In this document: piece by piece, positions 36,331 through 45,475 of the stretch | Layout: the number at the start of each line of letters is the position of its first letter | Position numbering within the stretch: the first letter of the stretch is position 1 | Origin: Bacteroidota bacterium | GTDB lineage: Bacteria; Bacteroidota; Bacteroidia; Chitinophagales; Saprospiraceae | Assembly: GCA_963169325.1 (NCBI GenBank) | Contig: CAUJEY010000038.1 | Coordinates: 17,506-81,505, forward strand | Length of the DNA: 64,000 nucleotides | Reading direction: 5' to 3' | The notes under the pieces: model-generated | Database searches by the model: none | Told to the model about the DNA's origin: nothing | The model's input: the letters and a program-made list of their open reading frames with translations, nothing else | Translations under genes and position numbers: made by a program

Positions 36331-37563
36331 TTACCGTGCCAACCGCGCCAGCAACTGATAAAACCCAACCATCCCCAATCCAATCAATAGGCTCCAGCCA
36401 TGAAAAGCCCATCGCCAATTGTGCGATTCCGGCGGATCGGGCGCAGGGGTAAAAGAGTTTGCCCAGGCCAGAAAAACATTGGCCATAGGGACTTGCCCGA
36501 AAAAATACCGTTTGGTTTCAGCATTCTCCCAAGGGCAGGCAATACCTTCCACCGCGTTGCGGATTTGCACGCTCAGGTCGGGTCGCCCCAGGCGTCGGGT
36601 GGCGGCAATACCGACGATAGATGCCGCCCCACCAATATCATACACCACGGGACCGGAGTCGATGTCGCCGTTGCCGGCAAATCCTTTGGGGTATTCGCGA
36701 ATACCCGGCAGGCCGAAGCGATAGTCGAGAAAGTGCCGGAGATAGCCTTCGAATTGTTGTTTGGCGAATGCCGTATCGATTTCAGGGAGAAAAACGAGTA
36801 TCAGGCTTTGCGAGCTGCCGCGCGCACCGGTGACCATTGCGCCATTGGGGTCCGCCTCATGTGCGATCAGGCCGGTTCTGGCGCCCAGGCCGGATTCTAC
36901 CCGGCCGAGCCATTGTTGGATCAAGGGGGAGAATTCCGGCTTGAACAGCCGGTCGTGTAGTGCCAGCCCAGCCATACACACCACGTTGTCGGCGGGCCAT
37001 ATTCCGTATTCGTACGAACTCAGATAAGGCGTGGAACCGGCCCTGAACGCCGTGGCTATTTGCCGGCACTTCGATATAAATTGCCGTAATTCCGAGGAGT
37101 CGCGCGTTTCCGGTTTTTGCAAAGCGAGTTTTTGTCCCAGCAAATAGTTGGTCCATCCCTGGTAAAAAGCGCCGTATTCGAGCAGCAGATTTTTTTGAAA
37201 AACGGCTTTGGCTTCGTCCGATTCTACCTGGGTGAGTGCCCAGTCAATTTCTTGTAAACCCTCCTGAAAGAGGTCCGATTGGGGCGATTGTGGCTTCAAG
37301 GCATTGCACCAGGCCAGTCCGTATAAGGTGTGAATAAACAAATGTCCTTCGGGATACACTTGCTGCATTTGCGCGCCCGCTCCGGCGTGCAGTTTGCCTT
37401 TTAGAAATTGTAATTGTTTCAGCAGGGTTTTATTTACCCGGCCGCCGCTTGTTTCCTGAAATTCCGGGGTATAGTACAGCCGGATATTTACCTGCCATAA
37501 ATATGCGAAGAGCGGAAGGCAAAAAATGAGCAGGAGGATTTTGAAAATGCGGCGAGCGAGCAT
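36331..37563 (-). CDS. Membrane-anchored protein, unknown (alpha/alpha-barrel-like)
   Basis: 410 residues. An N-terminal membrane segment (IFKILLLIFCLPLFAYLW) and a C-terminal one (WAFHGWSLLIGLGMVGFYQLL) flank an extracytoplasmic helix-rich domain. The pattern PYLSSYEYGIWPADNVVCMA and VYDIGGAASIVGIAATRRLG with repeated Trp/Gly/Tyr resembles (alpha/alpha)6-barrel enzymes such as linalool dehydratase-isomerase-like or glycoside hydrolase-like proteins, but I could not assign a family. It converges with trkA, one base apart. Confidence 0.7.
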   Translation of the reverse strand: MLARRIFKILLLIFCLPLFAYLWQVNIRLYYTPEFQETSGGRVNKTLLKQLQFLKGKLHAGAGAQMQQVYPEGHLFIHTLYGLAWCNALKPQSPQSDLFQEGLQEIDWALTQVESDEAKAVFQKNLLLEYGAFYQGWTNYLLGQKLALQKPETRDSSELRQFISKCRQIATAFRAGSTPYLSSYEYGIWPADNVVCMAGLALHDRLFKPEFSPLIQQWLGRVESGLGARTGLIAHEADPNGAMVTGARGSSQSLILVFLPEIDTAFAKQQFEGYLRHFLDYRFGLPGIREYPKGFAGNGDIDSGPVVYDIGGAASIVGIAATRRLGRPDLSVQIRNAVEGIACPWENAETKRYFFGQVPMANVFLAWANSFTPAPDPPESHNWRWAFHGWSLLIGLGMVGFYQLLARLAR

Positions 37564-37753
37564 AGCAGAGGCTGTAAACTTTTTATTTTAAAATTTAGGT
37601 ATCGAGGTATTGCCAACAAAAAGATGCAGCACAAATATCAAGCGGTATTGCTTATTACGAAGGAGAAGTTTATAACGTCATGCTGCAAGGACGAAATAAC
37701 CCGCCGGTTCCACTTCTAATCCTGGGAATTGAGCCATAATACGGCCAACATGC

Positions 37754-37761
37754 TATATTTG
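37754..37761 (+). promoter_or_regulatory. Promoter -7 box of the polyprenyl synthase gene
   Basis: TATATTTG, 20 bases before the ATG; TTG lies 22 bases upstream, slightly longer than consensus. Confidence 0.5.
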
Positions 37762-37781
37762 CCCCTCACTGCCGCTTAAGC

Positions 37782-38756
37782 ATGCACACGCTCCCATCTC
37801 TCCTTGCCGCCATAAACAATTACGCCGCTGCGCACCCCTTTCCCGCCACCCCGCGCGAACTGTACGAGCCCTGCGACTACATGCTCGCCCTCGGCGGCAA
37901 ACGCCTGCGCCCTGCCATGTTGCTGATGGCCTACGAACTGTTTCACGACAACGTGGAACAGGCCCTGCCGGCCGCCTGGGCCGTGGAATTGTTCCACAAT
38001 TTTACCCTGATGCACGATGACATTATGGACGCCGCTCCCCTGCGCCGCGGCCAGCCGACCGTACATACCAGGTGGAACACGACCACCGGTATTCTCAGCG
38101 GCGATGTGATGTTGATTCACGCTTACCGGCATCTGGCGCGTTTCGACGACTCGGTTATTGTGGCTGATCTCATCGACACCTTCAACCGGGTGGCTATCGA
38201 AGTGTGCGAAGGTCAGCAGTATGACGTCAACTTTGAGACCCGGCAAAATGTGACCCTGCCCGAGTATATCCGCATGATCGAACTGAAAACAGCGGTGCTG
38301 CTCGGCGGCGCTTTGGAAATGGGGGCCATGTGTGCCCGTGCCCACCACGAACAGGCTCTGCACCTGTATGAGTTTGGCCGCCTGGCCGGTATTGCCTTCC
38401 AAATCCAGGACGACCTGCTCGACACCTACGGCGACCCGGAAAAATTCGGCAAACAAGTCGGCGGTGATATTTTGCAAAATAAAAAAACCTTCCTCGTGCT
38501 GAAAACCCTCGAATTGGCGTCGGAGGCCGATCGGCAGGAACTGGAATACTGGATGCAAACCGGCGCCGACAAACCGGTAAAAATTTCAGCCGTGCGCGCT
38601 ATTTTCGACCGAAACGGGATCCCCGAACTGGTGTTCGCGGAGAAACAACGGTACCAAGAGGAAGCCTTCGGACATCTTGCCGCCGTGGAGGTGCCGGAAG
38701 CGCGGAAGACGTTGTTGAAAGGGACGATGGAGGAACTGCTGGTGCGGGAGTACTAA
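37782..38756 (+). CDS. Trans-isoprenyl diphosphate synthase
   Basis: 324 residues. The first aspartate-rich motif is LMHDDIMDAAPLRRGQPTVH and the second FQIQDDLLDTYGD; GGKRLRPAMLLMAYEL is the third conserved block. It condenses isopentenyl diphosphate with allylic diphosphates. Chain length cannot be predicted confidently; the Tyr four residues upstream of DDxxD that marks farnesyl synthases is replaced here by Phe-Thr-Leu-Met. It could make geranylgeranyl or longer chains for quinones. Confidence 0.94.
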   Translation: MHTLPSLLAAINNYAAAHPFPATPRELYEPCDYMLALGGKRLRPAMLLMAYELFHDNVEQALPAAWAVELFHNFTLMHDDIMDAAPLRRGQPTVHTRWNTTTGILSGDVMLIHAYRHLARFDDSVIVADLIDTFNRVAIEVCEGQQYDVNFETRQNVTLPEYIRMIELKTAVLLGGALEMGAMCARAHHEQALHLYEFGRLAGIAFQIQDDLLDTYGDPEKFGKQVGGDILQNKKTFLVLKTLELASEADRQELEYWMQTGADKPVKISAVRAIFDRNGIPELVFAEKQRYQEEAFGHLAAVEVPEARKTLLKGTMEELLVREY

Positions 38757-38760
38757 ATTG

Positions 38761-38880
38761 AGTGATGAGTTATGAGTTATGAGTGATGAGTTATGAGTTA
38801 TGAGTTATGAGTTATGAGTTATGCCGAACAAGATAACCTATATCTTATTCGGCATAACTCATCACTCATAACTCATCACT
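38761..38880. repeat. Hairpin with GAGTTATGAG arms and an inner stem-loop
   Basis: Left arm 38761-38823 (seven-base units gagttat / gagtgat), an inner stem ccgaacaagat / atcttattcgg (38824-38852), right arm 38853-38880. The right arm includes the stop codon of the radical SAM gene. The unit is the same as at 13695-13781. Confidence 0.92.
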
Positions 38881-40366
38881 TAGTATTCCACCACATCCCC
38901 ACCCGGGCTGCCCACATTTTTCCAAAATACTTTATTCCGGAGCGCGTAAATCCGCGTTTATTCAGTTTGGCTTTATGCCAATGTACCGCATTCACCGTCC
39001 AGCGCACGGCAAAATCGTAGTAACGCCGGGGGTAAGTGCGCCGAAAATCGAGGTCACGGTCGGTTCGTTCTGTCCAGGGCAATGCTGAAAATGCCGTTGA
39101 TTGTACTTCCTCGTATAGTCCTGTGCCTTTGATGGGGTAAGCGACGGTAATGGTAAACAGGTCGGGATTGGACGTCTTCAGGTGTTCCACCGTTTCCCGG
39201 ATATCGGCCTCGGTTTCGCCGGGATAACCGAGCATGATAAAGGTACCGGCCTGGATACCGGCGCTGCGGGTTGCCCGGATCATGGCGCGCACCTGTTGCA
39301 CGTCTACCCGGCGGTCCATAGCATCGATGATGCGTTGGGAGCCACTCTCGGCGCCGATCCAGACACGGAAACAGCCACAAGATTTGAGTATTCGTATGAC
39401 TGCCTCATCCAGCCGGTCGGCACGGGTGATGCATTCGAATCGTACGTTTACCTGCCGGCGTTGCAGTTCGTCGCGGAATGCGCTCAACCACTTATGGCTG
39501 ACGGTGAATACATCGTCGACAAACCAGATCAGGTCGAAATTGTAATGTGCCTGCAACCAGGCTATTTCATCCACTACGGCAACGGGCGAACGCCGGCGGT
39601 AGCTCTGGCCATACACCGCCGTACTGCACCACTTGCAGGTGTAGGGACAGCCGCGTTGGGTACTCACGCTGATGGCGCTGTGGCCATGCGCTTTTTTCCA
39701 GGCGTCCAGGTATTGTTGCAGATCGATCTTTTGCCGGTTAGGCAAAGGCAGGTCGTCCAGTTCGCGCAGTTTTTGTCGGGGCGCCGTGCGGTGGACAGAA
39801 CCATCTGATATTTTTAAGGCAAGGCCGTCAATCGACTGGAATACCATCAGTCGATCCAAACAGGGGCCACTCGTTTTGCCTGCTCCCCCGCCGTCTACCG
39901 CCCACCGTCTACCGTCCACCGTCCACCGTCTATCGTCCACCGTCCACCGCCTACCGTCCACCGTTTGCGCAATTTCCAGCATCGTTTGCTCCCCTTCTCC
40001 TATCACGATCAGATCGGCGCCGGTGTTCAGGTAATCTTCGGCATTATGCGTTACATCGGGGCCGCCGAGCACGATGAGCGTGTGTTGCAGTGTTTTTTGG
40101 GTACGGATGAAACGAATGATGGCGATAATGTTTAGTTTCGTCATCAGATTGGTGTACAACGCCACGATATGCGGGCGGTGTTCGAGCAGGTATGCCTGCA
40201 ACGTTTCAGGTGCGGAAAACGTCGTATCGAAAACCGCGTTTTCCATCCCGTGCCGGTCCAGCCAGGCCGACAGATACAGAATACCCAAGGGTGGATACGG
40301 CTTCATAATCGCCTGTTCCTTCGGGTCGTCCTGCAAAAAATAGCCATGCGTCAGTAAAATATTCAT
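38876..40366 (-). CDS. B12-binding radical SAM protein
   Basis: About 496 residues from the ATG at 40366 (MNILLTHGYFLQDDPKEQ). N-terminal cobalamin-binding-like domain with PPLGILYLSAWL and LGGPDVTHNAED...GEGEQTMLEIA. The radical SAM cluster is RGCPYTCKWCSTAVYG (CxxxCxxC). SPASM/TRAM-like C-terminal elements are not seen. Between the two domains (about residues 148-175) lies an in-frame 7-bp array encoding RRWTVDG units. The stop codon is within the right arm of the hairpin at 38761-38880. Family members methylate or rearrange lipids, peptides or bacteriochlorophyll; the substrate is unknown. Confidence 0.9.
   Translation of the reverse strand: MNILLTHGYFLQDDPKEQAIMKPYPPLGILYLSAWLDRHGMENAVFDTTFSAPETLQAYLLEHRPHIVALYTNLMTKLNIIAIIRFIRTQKTLQHTLIVLGGPDVTHNAEDYLNTGADLIVIGEGEQTMLEIAQTVDGRRWTVDDRRWTVDGRRWAVDGGGAGKTSGPCLDRLMVFQSIDGLALKISDGSVHRTAPRQKLRELDDLPLPNRQKIDLQQYLDAWKKAHGHSAISVSTQRGCPYTCKWCSTAVYGQSYRRRSPVAVVDEIAWLQAHYNFDLIWFVDDVFTVSHKWLSAFRDELQRRQVNVRFECITRADRLDEAVIRILKSCGCFRVWIGAESGSQRIIDAMDRRVDVQQVRAMIRATRSAGIQAGTFIMLGYPGETEADIRETVEHLKTSNPDLFTITVAYPIKGTGLYEEVQSTAFSALPWTERTDRDLDFRRTYPRRYYDFAVRWTVNAVHWHKAKLNKRGFTRSGIKYFGKMWAARVGMWWNTK
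39889..39965. repeat. In-frame 7-bp array (CCGTCCA/CCGTCTA) inside the radical SAM gene
   Basis: About eleven 7-bp units (accgtcc with variants). Three units equal seven codons, so the minus strand reads (R)RWTVDG repeatedly. The array is inside a coding region and translated. Confidence 0.85.
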
Positions 40367-40534
40367 CCGGACATTCAAAAACCCCAAAAGCGGGATTTGG
40401 TTGTGTGGCGAACCGAAGATTGAAAACAGAACTCTCCCTCAAAACTACCTACTTTTGTCGGGAGCTTGGCGGAAAGGTCTACAAATCATCATAAAACAGG
40501 CGACCTGCACCAACCACTTAGCGATTCAAGCGAC

Positions 40535-41812
40535 ATGGAAGAAAAGGAAAAATGGATTGATCTCGAATCGGAGAACCAGCGCTTGCGGGCGCGTTTGGAG
40601 GCCATGGAACAAGAATTAAAAATCCGGAAGCAACGTGCCCGATTCCGGTTGCTGCGTTTTTTTGCCCAGACGTATGCCACCAAGCCCTTGTACCACAGCG
40701 TATCCAAATTAGTGGATCAACTCGCCGACCGCAACGTAGAGCGCGATACGGTGAAAGACGTGTTGTACGCCGCGCTACGCCGCCTCACCCGCCTGGGCGC
40801 CATTACAATGCTGATCGCTCTGGCGCCGCTGTCGATGGCCGTTTTGCAAACCTATTATCTCAAAAAACAGAATGAAAAATATGATATCCAGAATAAACGT
40901 ATTGAGCAGCAGACTTACCTCCAGGAGGCCGAGCGACGCAGCTCGCTTGTTTTTCTGTTTGATAATGTGCTGAATAAAATAGACGAAGAATTGCGCAGCA
41001 ACCCCTCCACGCGCGACCTCAGCCCACAACTCATTGGGCGGATTGCGGCGCTCAGCAAAGCGCTTAAACCGTACCGCTTTCTGGAGGGAGACACCATTAC
41101 CAGCCAAATGTCGAGCCCCGAAAGGGGGCAGGTGCTGCTTAGTTTGTTAGCCAGTAAACTGAGCCAGAATACGTATGATCAGATTTTTTTACTGTCCGAC
41201 TTTTCCTACGCCACCCTGCAAAGCGTCAACCTGGACGGCATGTACCTGCGCAACATCAATCTCTCCAATGCCGTCCTGCAATCGGTTTCCCTTACGGGCG
41301 CCGACCTGCGCCACGCCAACCTGGAAGGCGCCGAAATAACCGACGCCCACGTGCAATGGACCGGCATGCGCGCGAAAGCAGCCTATTTCGATTTCGCCAA
41401 TTTCTACAAGGCCCGGGTCACGGATTGCGACTTCGGCGGATGTTCGTTTGAATACACCAATTTCTCCCAGGCCAGATTGGAAAAAGTGGCCTTTCAACGG
41501 GCCTCTTTTATTCAAGCCAAATTTGAAGATGTGGCTGCCGATTCCCTTGACTTCAGTGAAGCGGTTTTCCTGAAAACCGTGTTTTCGTTGCAGCAAAGCC
41601 CGGAAACCGGTTCCCCTGACTTTAAATTTGACGATATCCAAACCGATACGGCATCTTTCAACCAAATCACGCAGCTACCCTTGAAAATCCAGCCACAATT
41701 AGACACCACGCAACGGGAACTGCTCATTCAACTGGATTCCTTTTATATTGATGGACAGCGAAGGCCGTTTGTTGTGGCGGATTCGGTGGAGTTGTTCCGG
41801 GTAAAACGGTAA
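40535..41812 (+). CDS. Membrane protein with coiled coil and pentapeptide repeats
   Basis: 425 residues from the ATG at 40535; an upstream TTG (40466) is less likely. The N terminus (LESENQRLRARLEAMEQEL) is a coiled coil. A membrane segment follows (LGAITMLIALAPLSMAVLQTYYL), then another helical stretch, and then pentapeptide repeats of the A(D/N)Lxx type between about residues 215 and 330 (NLDGMYLRNINLSNAVLQSV, DFGGCSFEYTNF). The pentapeptide part forms a right-handed quadrilateral helix. Function unknown; similar proteins are often effectors or scaffolds. Confidence 0.85.
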   Translation: MEEKEKWIDLESENQRLRARLEAMEQELKIRKQRARFRLLRFFAQTYATKPLYHSVSKLVDQLADRNVERDTVKDVLYAALRRLTRLGAITMLIALAPLSMAVLQTYYLKKQNEKYDIQNKRIEQQTYLQEAERRSSLVFLFDNVLNKIDEELRSNPSTRDLSPQLIGRIAALSKALKPYRFLEGDTITSQMSSPERGQVLLSLLASKLSQNTYDQIFLLSDFSYATLQSVNLDGMYLRNINLSNAVLQSVSLTGADLRHANLEGAEITDAHVQWTGMRAKAAYFDFANFYKARVTDCDFGGCSFEYTNFSQARLEKVAFQRASFIQAKFEDVAADSLDFSEAVFLKTVFSLQQSPETGSPDFKFDDIQTDTASFNQITQLPLKIQPQLDTTQRELLIQLDSFYIDGQRRPFVVADSVELFRVKR

Positions 41813-41893
41813 TACCGTCATTTATTTTGAGCAAGGTTTTACATTTCCAACTATTGTTCTGCTTCTGCACTCAGAATGCGCAATATTTGCCGC

Positions 41894-44185
41894 ATGAAAA
41901 AGATGCCAAATTTCCTGTTTTGTCTCTTTCTGCTGGCTTCCCCAATTTTTCTTCCGGGGCAAACCAACGAAGGCCAACATTTCTGGTTGGGCTTCCTGGA
42001 ACATCTCAATGTGGGGCAAAACACCATGGTGGTGATGATTACGTCCAAATACAACACCGGCGGCGTAGTGCGCATACCCGGCCATGGCTGGGAAAAAAGT
42101 TACCAGGTAGCGGCTAATAGTGTGACGATTGTCCAGTTGCCCGCCTTCGCCGAAAATGTGGGTTCTGAAAAAGTAGATATGAACGGTGTGGAGGTGGAAT
42201 CACAACTGCCTGTGTCTGTGTACATCCACCAGTACCATTCCATGCGTTCGGAGGCTACGATGGTGCTGCCTGTGGAGTCGCTGGGGCAGGAGTATTACGT
42301 GATGAGTTACTTCGGCTATCAGGAAAATGGAACGGTGTACCCTTCAGAATTTTTACTCGTCGGCATGGAAGACGACACCGACATCACCATCACGCTCAGC
42401 GACCAAACGAAAGGCGGCAAAGCCAAAGGCGCTTCGTTCACCGTTAACCTCGATGCCGGCGAAACCTACCAGGTACAGGCGGCTTTGGGCAGCGGCGACT
42501 TGACAGGCTCCCATGTCAGCGGAAATAAAAAATTTAACGTGTTCGGCGGCTGCCGCTGGATACAACTGCCCGTAGGCTGCAACTGGCGCGATAATTTGCT
42601 CGAACAAATACCGCCCGTGTCCACCTGGGGCAAACAATTCGTCACAGCGCCCCACGCGCACATGCCCTACGATCTTTTCCGGATCATGGCTTCGGAGGAT
42701 AATACGGAAGTGACCGTTCAGGGGGCGACTACACAGCAATATACCCTTGCCGCCGGAGCATTTGTGGAATACAAGCGCTCCGAGCCGACCTATATTACCG
42801 CCAGCCGCCCTATTGCCGTGGCCCAATACCTGATCGGTAGCGGGTGCAGCGGCTACCCGGTGGGCGATCCGGCCATGCTGGTGCTGAACAGCGTGGAACA
42901 AATCCGCGATACCGTGACCCTGTACAATTCCTCGCTGGAGAATATCACCGAAAATTACATAAACCTCATTACTAAAACCGGGGATGTAGACGTCACCTAC
43001 TTCGATGGCAAACTGCTGAAAGACATTGCCGGCGCCACGATTCAGGCGGTAGGGGCCAATACCGCTTTTTCTTTTGCCCGTTTACAGGTGCAGCCCGGCG
43101 CGCACACCATTATTTCAGGCGGTTGCGGCGTCATCGCCTCGGCTTATGGCTACGGCAACGTCGAATCCTATTCTTACGGCGGCGGCGCCAGTTTCAAACC
43201 GATCAATGCCAACAGCCTGATTCCCGAAGGCGGCTGCCTGAACGATACGATTTTGTTTAAAACCGGATTCAAACCGCCCCGCCACACGCTGGTGTGGGAT
43301 TTGGGCGACGGAACAACCAGTACGGAACCCAGTTTTACCCATATCTACTCCGCCCTGGGAACCTACCCGGTGACCCTTTACCTGACCGACAACTGCCTCG
43401 ATATTCAGGATACGATCACCCGCGATCTGCTCGTCACGCTCCGCCAGTCGGTGGCCGTCACCGACGATCAGGAGGGCTGCACAGGCGAAACCATTTCCTT
43501 AGGCGCCGTCGATTTGCCCGGCGCGCGGTACGAATGGCGGGGACCGAACGGTTTTTTCTCGTCCGAGCAGTTTCCGGTTATTCCCAATATCGCGCCGGCC
43601 CAGGCCGGCAAATACGAGGTCACCGGCATCATTTCGGGCTGTGCCACCTACCCGTCTCCGGCTGAAGTGGTGGTGCATGAACTTCCGCAACCCTTCCTGG
43701 GCAATGACACGATTGTCTGCGGCGACGACCAGTCGCCGCTGCTAACGCTGAACCCCGGCGATTTTGCGCTGTATCGCTGGCAAAACAACGCGCCGGGCCC
43801 TGACTTCGACGTACAACAGGAAGGCCTGTACTGGGTGCGTGTGACCGACGAAAACGGCTGCTCGGGCGAGGATTCCATTTTTGTGCGCGATTTGTGTCCG
43901 ACGCGCTTTTATATTCCCAACGTCTTTAGTCCCAACGACGACGGCGTGAACGATTATTTCTCCGTATTCGGGTCCGATATTTTGGGCTTGCAGTTATCCA
44001 TCTATGACCGTTGGGGGAGCCTGCTTTTTCAATCCGATGATATCGAAGCCCGCTGGGACGGTTATTACCGAGGCAAAGCCATGACACCCGGTGTGTACGT
44101 ATGGGTGGCCCAGATAGAAGGTTATAGAAAAGACGGGACGTTTTTTACGGTAACGGAGAAAGGGGCGGTGACGCTGGTGCGGTGA
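41894..44185 (+). CDS. T9SS type B surface protein with IgGFc-binding-like and PKD domains
   Basis: About 763 residues. Signal MKKMPNFLFCLFLLASPIFL. The N-terminal ~400 residues carry an IgGFc_binding-like domain (VSVYIHQYHSMRSEATMVLP, FVTAPHAHMPYDLFRIMAS). A PKD domain follows (LVWDLGDGTTSTEPSFTHIY). Then come two Ig-like segments, and the C-terminal gliding-motility-associated (CHU_C, T9SS type B) domain: PNVFSPNDDGVNDYFSVF...LSIYDRWGSLLFQ. It should be exported by the type IX system and remain at the cell surface or be released. Adhesion is an inference. Confidence 0.93.
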   Translation: MKKMPNFLFCLFLLASPIFLPGQTNEGQHFWLGFLEHLNVGQNTMVVMITSKYNTGGVVRIPGHGWEKSYQVAANSVTIVQLPAFAENVGSEKVDMNGVEVESQLPVSVYIHQYHSMRSEATMVLPVESLGQEYYVMSYFGYQENGTVYPSEFLLVGMEDDTDITITLSDQTKGGKAKGASFTVNLDAGETYQVQAALGSGDLTGSHVSGNKKFNVFGGCRWIQLPVGCNWRDNLLEQIPPVSTWGKQFVTAPHAHMPYDLFRIMASEDNTEVTVQGATTQQYTLAAGAFVEYKRSEPTYITASRPIAVAQYLIGSGCSGYPVGDPAMLVLNSVEQIRDTVTLYNSSLENITENYINLITKTGDVDVTYFDGKLLKDIAGATIQAVGANTAFSFARLQVQPGAHTIISGGCGVIASAYGYGNVESYSYGGGASFKPINANSLIPEGGCLNDTILFKTGFKPPRHTLVWDLGDGTTSTEPSFTHIYSALGTYPVTLYLTDNCLDIQDTITRDLLVTLRQSVAVTDDQEGCTGETISLGAVDLPGARYEWRGPNGFFSSEQFPVIPNIAPAQAGKYEVTGIISGCATYPSPAEVVVHELPQPFLGNDTIVCGDDQSPLLTLNPGDFALYRWQNNAPGPDFDVQQEGLYWVRVTDENGCSGEDSIFVRDLCPTRFYIPNVFSPNDDGVNDYFSVFGSDILGLQLSIYDRWGSLLFQSDDIEARWDGYYRGKAMTPGVYVWVAQIEGYRKDGTFFTVTEKGAVTLVR

Positions 44186-44212
44186 ATATTGGTACTTTGT
44201 AAATTAAGTTGC

Positions 44213-44229
44213 TAGTGCCTCAGGCACTA
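44213..44229 (+). terminator. Short perfect hairpin after the CHU_C gene
   Basis: TAGTGCC-TCA-GGCACTA followed by AGTTTTAG; probably ends the upstream transcript, although the T tract is short. Confidence 0.5.
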
Positions 44230-44386
44230 AGTTTTAGATAGTTAATGCCGAACCGAGCGTGACTCCCGAGCGTGATAACAATGGGAACGCGGACGACGCG
44301 GACTTGGCGGATCGTCGCGGATTTTCCGAGCGTGATGCCCTCGATGGATAAGCAGTTTTGCCGCAGGCAAAGCATAAAAAACCTCG

Positions 44387-44525
44387 CTGGGCGAAGTCTT
44401 CAGACTTCGGCCTGCTTTACACCGGACTTTGTCCGGAATGAAATTTAAGAAGCGGACAAAGTCCGGTGGATATTCGGCCGAAGTCTGAAGACTTCGCCCA
44501 GCAGATGAAGACTTCGCCCAGCAGT
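44387..44525. repeat. Nested hairpin with AAGTCTTCAGACTT and CGGACTTTGTCCG stems
   Basis: Outer arms 44387-44413 and 44477-44503 are perfect complements. Inner arms 44421-44436 and 44454-44469 are also perfect complements and include the self-palindromic ccggactttgtccgg. A partial extra copy of the outer arm (gaagacttcgcccagcag) follows at 44508-44525. It lies at the 3' side of the methyltransferase gene. The remaining gap 44230-44386 has GC-rich direct repeats (acgcggacgacgcgga) and no gene. Confidence 0.88.
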
Positions 44526-44542
44526 GTGGATACTGACCTTTA

Positions 44543-45475
44543 TTAAAGTTCCTGCCTTGACACAAAATGCCCATGACTCACTGCATTCTCCTCCTCCGTA
44601 TTTTGTAAAAAAGAGGCATCTACACTCCCCTTCCGCAACTCTTCCACATTTCCCGGCCGCAGCACTTCCTTATCCACCGGAATACCTGCCTCGCGATATA
44701 AACGCCGGTAATCGGTAATTCGCAACCTGTTTAAGGGCTGAATACTGTTGTCGATCCAACGCCAGGCGGCGGGCGAAAAACGCAGAAAATGATAGATGGT
44801 GATAGATGTATCGAAATGTGCGAAATGATCGGACAGATCGATAAAATGCGACTGCACGCCACCGGGACGAACAATCCGTTTGAACTCCCGCAGCAAGTCA
44901 ATCAGGATGTCCGGGTAAATATGTTCGAAGGTATTGTTGGAATGTACCAGGTCGATAGAACCGTCGGGCAAGGGCAAATGACGGGCATCCTGGATCAGGT
45001 ATTCGATGTGCAGGGTTCGGGCAAGTGTTTCAAAATCAGCCGGTTTATCTCCGGCCACAAGCGCCCGCAATTGCTCCAACCGATCGGGTCGGAAGCTGAG
45101 CCAGGTGGTCAACCGGCCGCGTTCGGCATATTCGAGAAACTTGCTGATTGTCGTTCGCAAGTGTCCGGCATCGCTGAGCAACGTGATGTCGGCCGTCCGG
45201 ATTGTTTCGGCGCCGTAGAGGTACAGCGCGATGGGCACCACCGGGTACCAACCGGCGCCCAGTTCGAGCGTGGACCGCAGCGGCCGGCCGCCGGAAAATT
45301 GTTCCCAGGCTTCTATGTGCGTTTTGGCATGCCCCAGGCGGTCTTCAAAATAGGCGTCGCTCAGTTGCACGCCTTTCGTGACGTACTTTTGGAAAAAATA
45401 ATTGATCCGTTGCGAGTATGGCAGGTAGGAGATGGTTTTTTGAACGATGGCTTTGAGTATCCACTTACTGATCAT
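44543..45475 (-). CDS. Class I SAM-dependent methyltransferase
   Basis: About 310 residues. I chose the ATG at 45475 (MISKWILKAIVQ), which overlaps the DinB stop codon by ATGA. A much earlier in-frame start (45664) would overlap DinB fully. Motif I LELGAGWYPVVPIALYLYG, the acidic residue in RTADITLLSD, and motif IV LVHSNNTFEHIYPDI (SAM and product contact) are present. The substrate is unknown. It is last in the three-gene overlapping operon 46382-44543. Confidence 0.88.
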   Translation of the reverse strand: MISKWILKAIVQKTISYLPYSQRINYFFQKYVTKGVQLSDAYFEDRLGHAKTHIEAWEQFSGGRPLRSTLELGAGWYPVVPIALYLYGAETIRTADITLLSDAGHLRTTISKFLEYAERGRLTTWLSFRPDRLEQLRALVAGDKPADFETLARTLHIEYLIQDARHLPLPDGSIDLVHSNNTFEHIYPDILIDLLREFKRIVRPGGVQSHFIDLSDHFAHFDTSITIYHFLRFSPAAWRWIDNSIQPLNRLRITDYRRLYREAGIPVDKEVLRPGNVEELRKGSVDASFLQNTEEENAVSHGHFVSRQEL

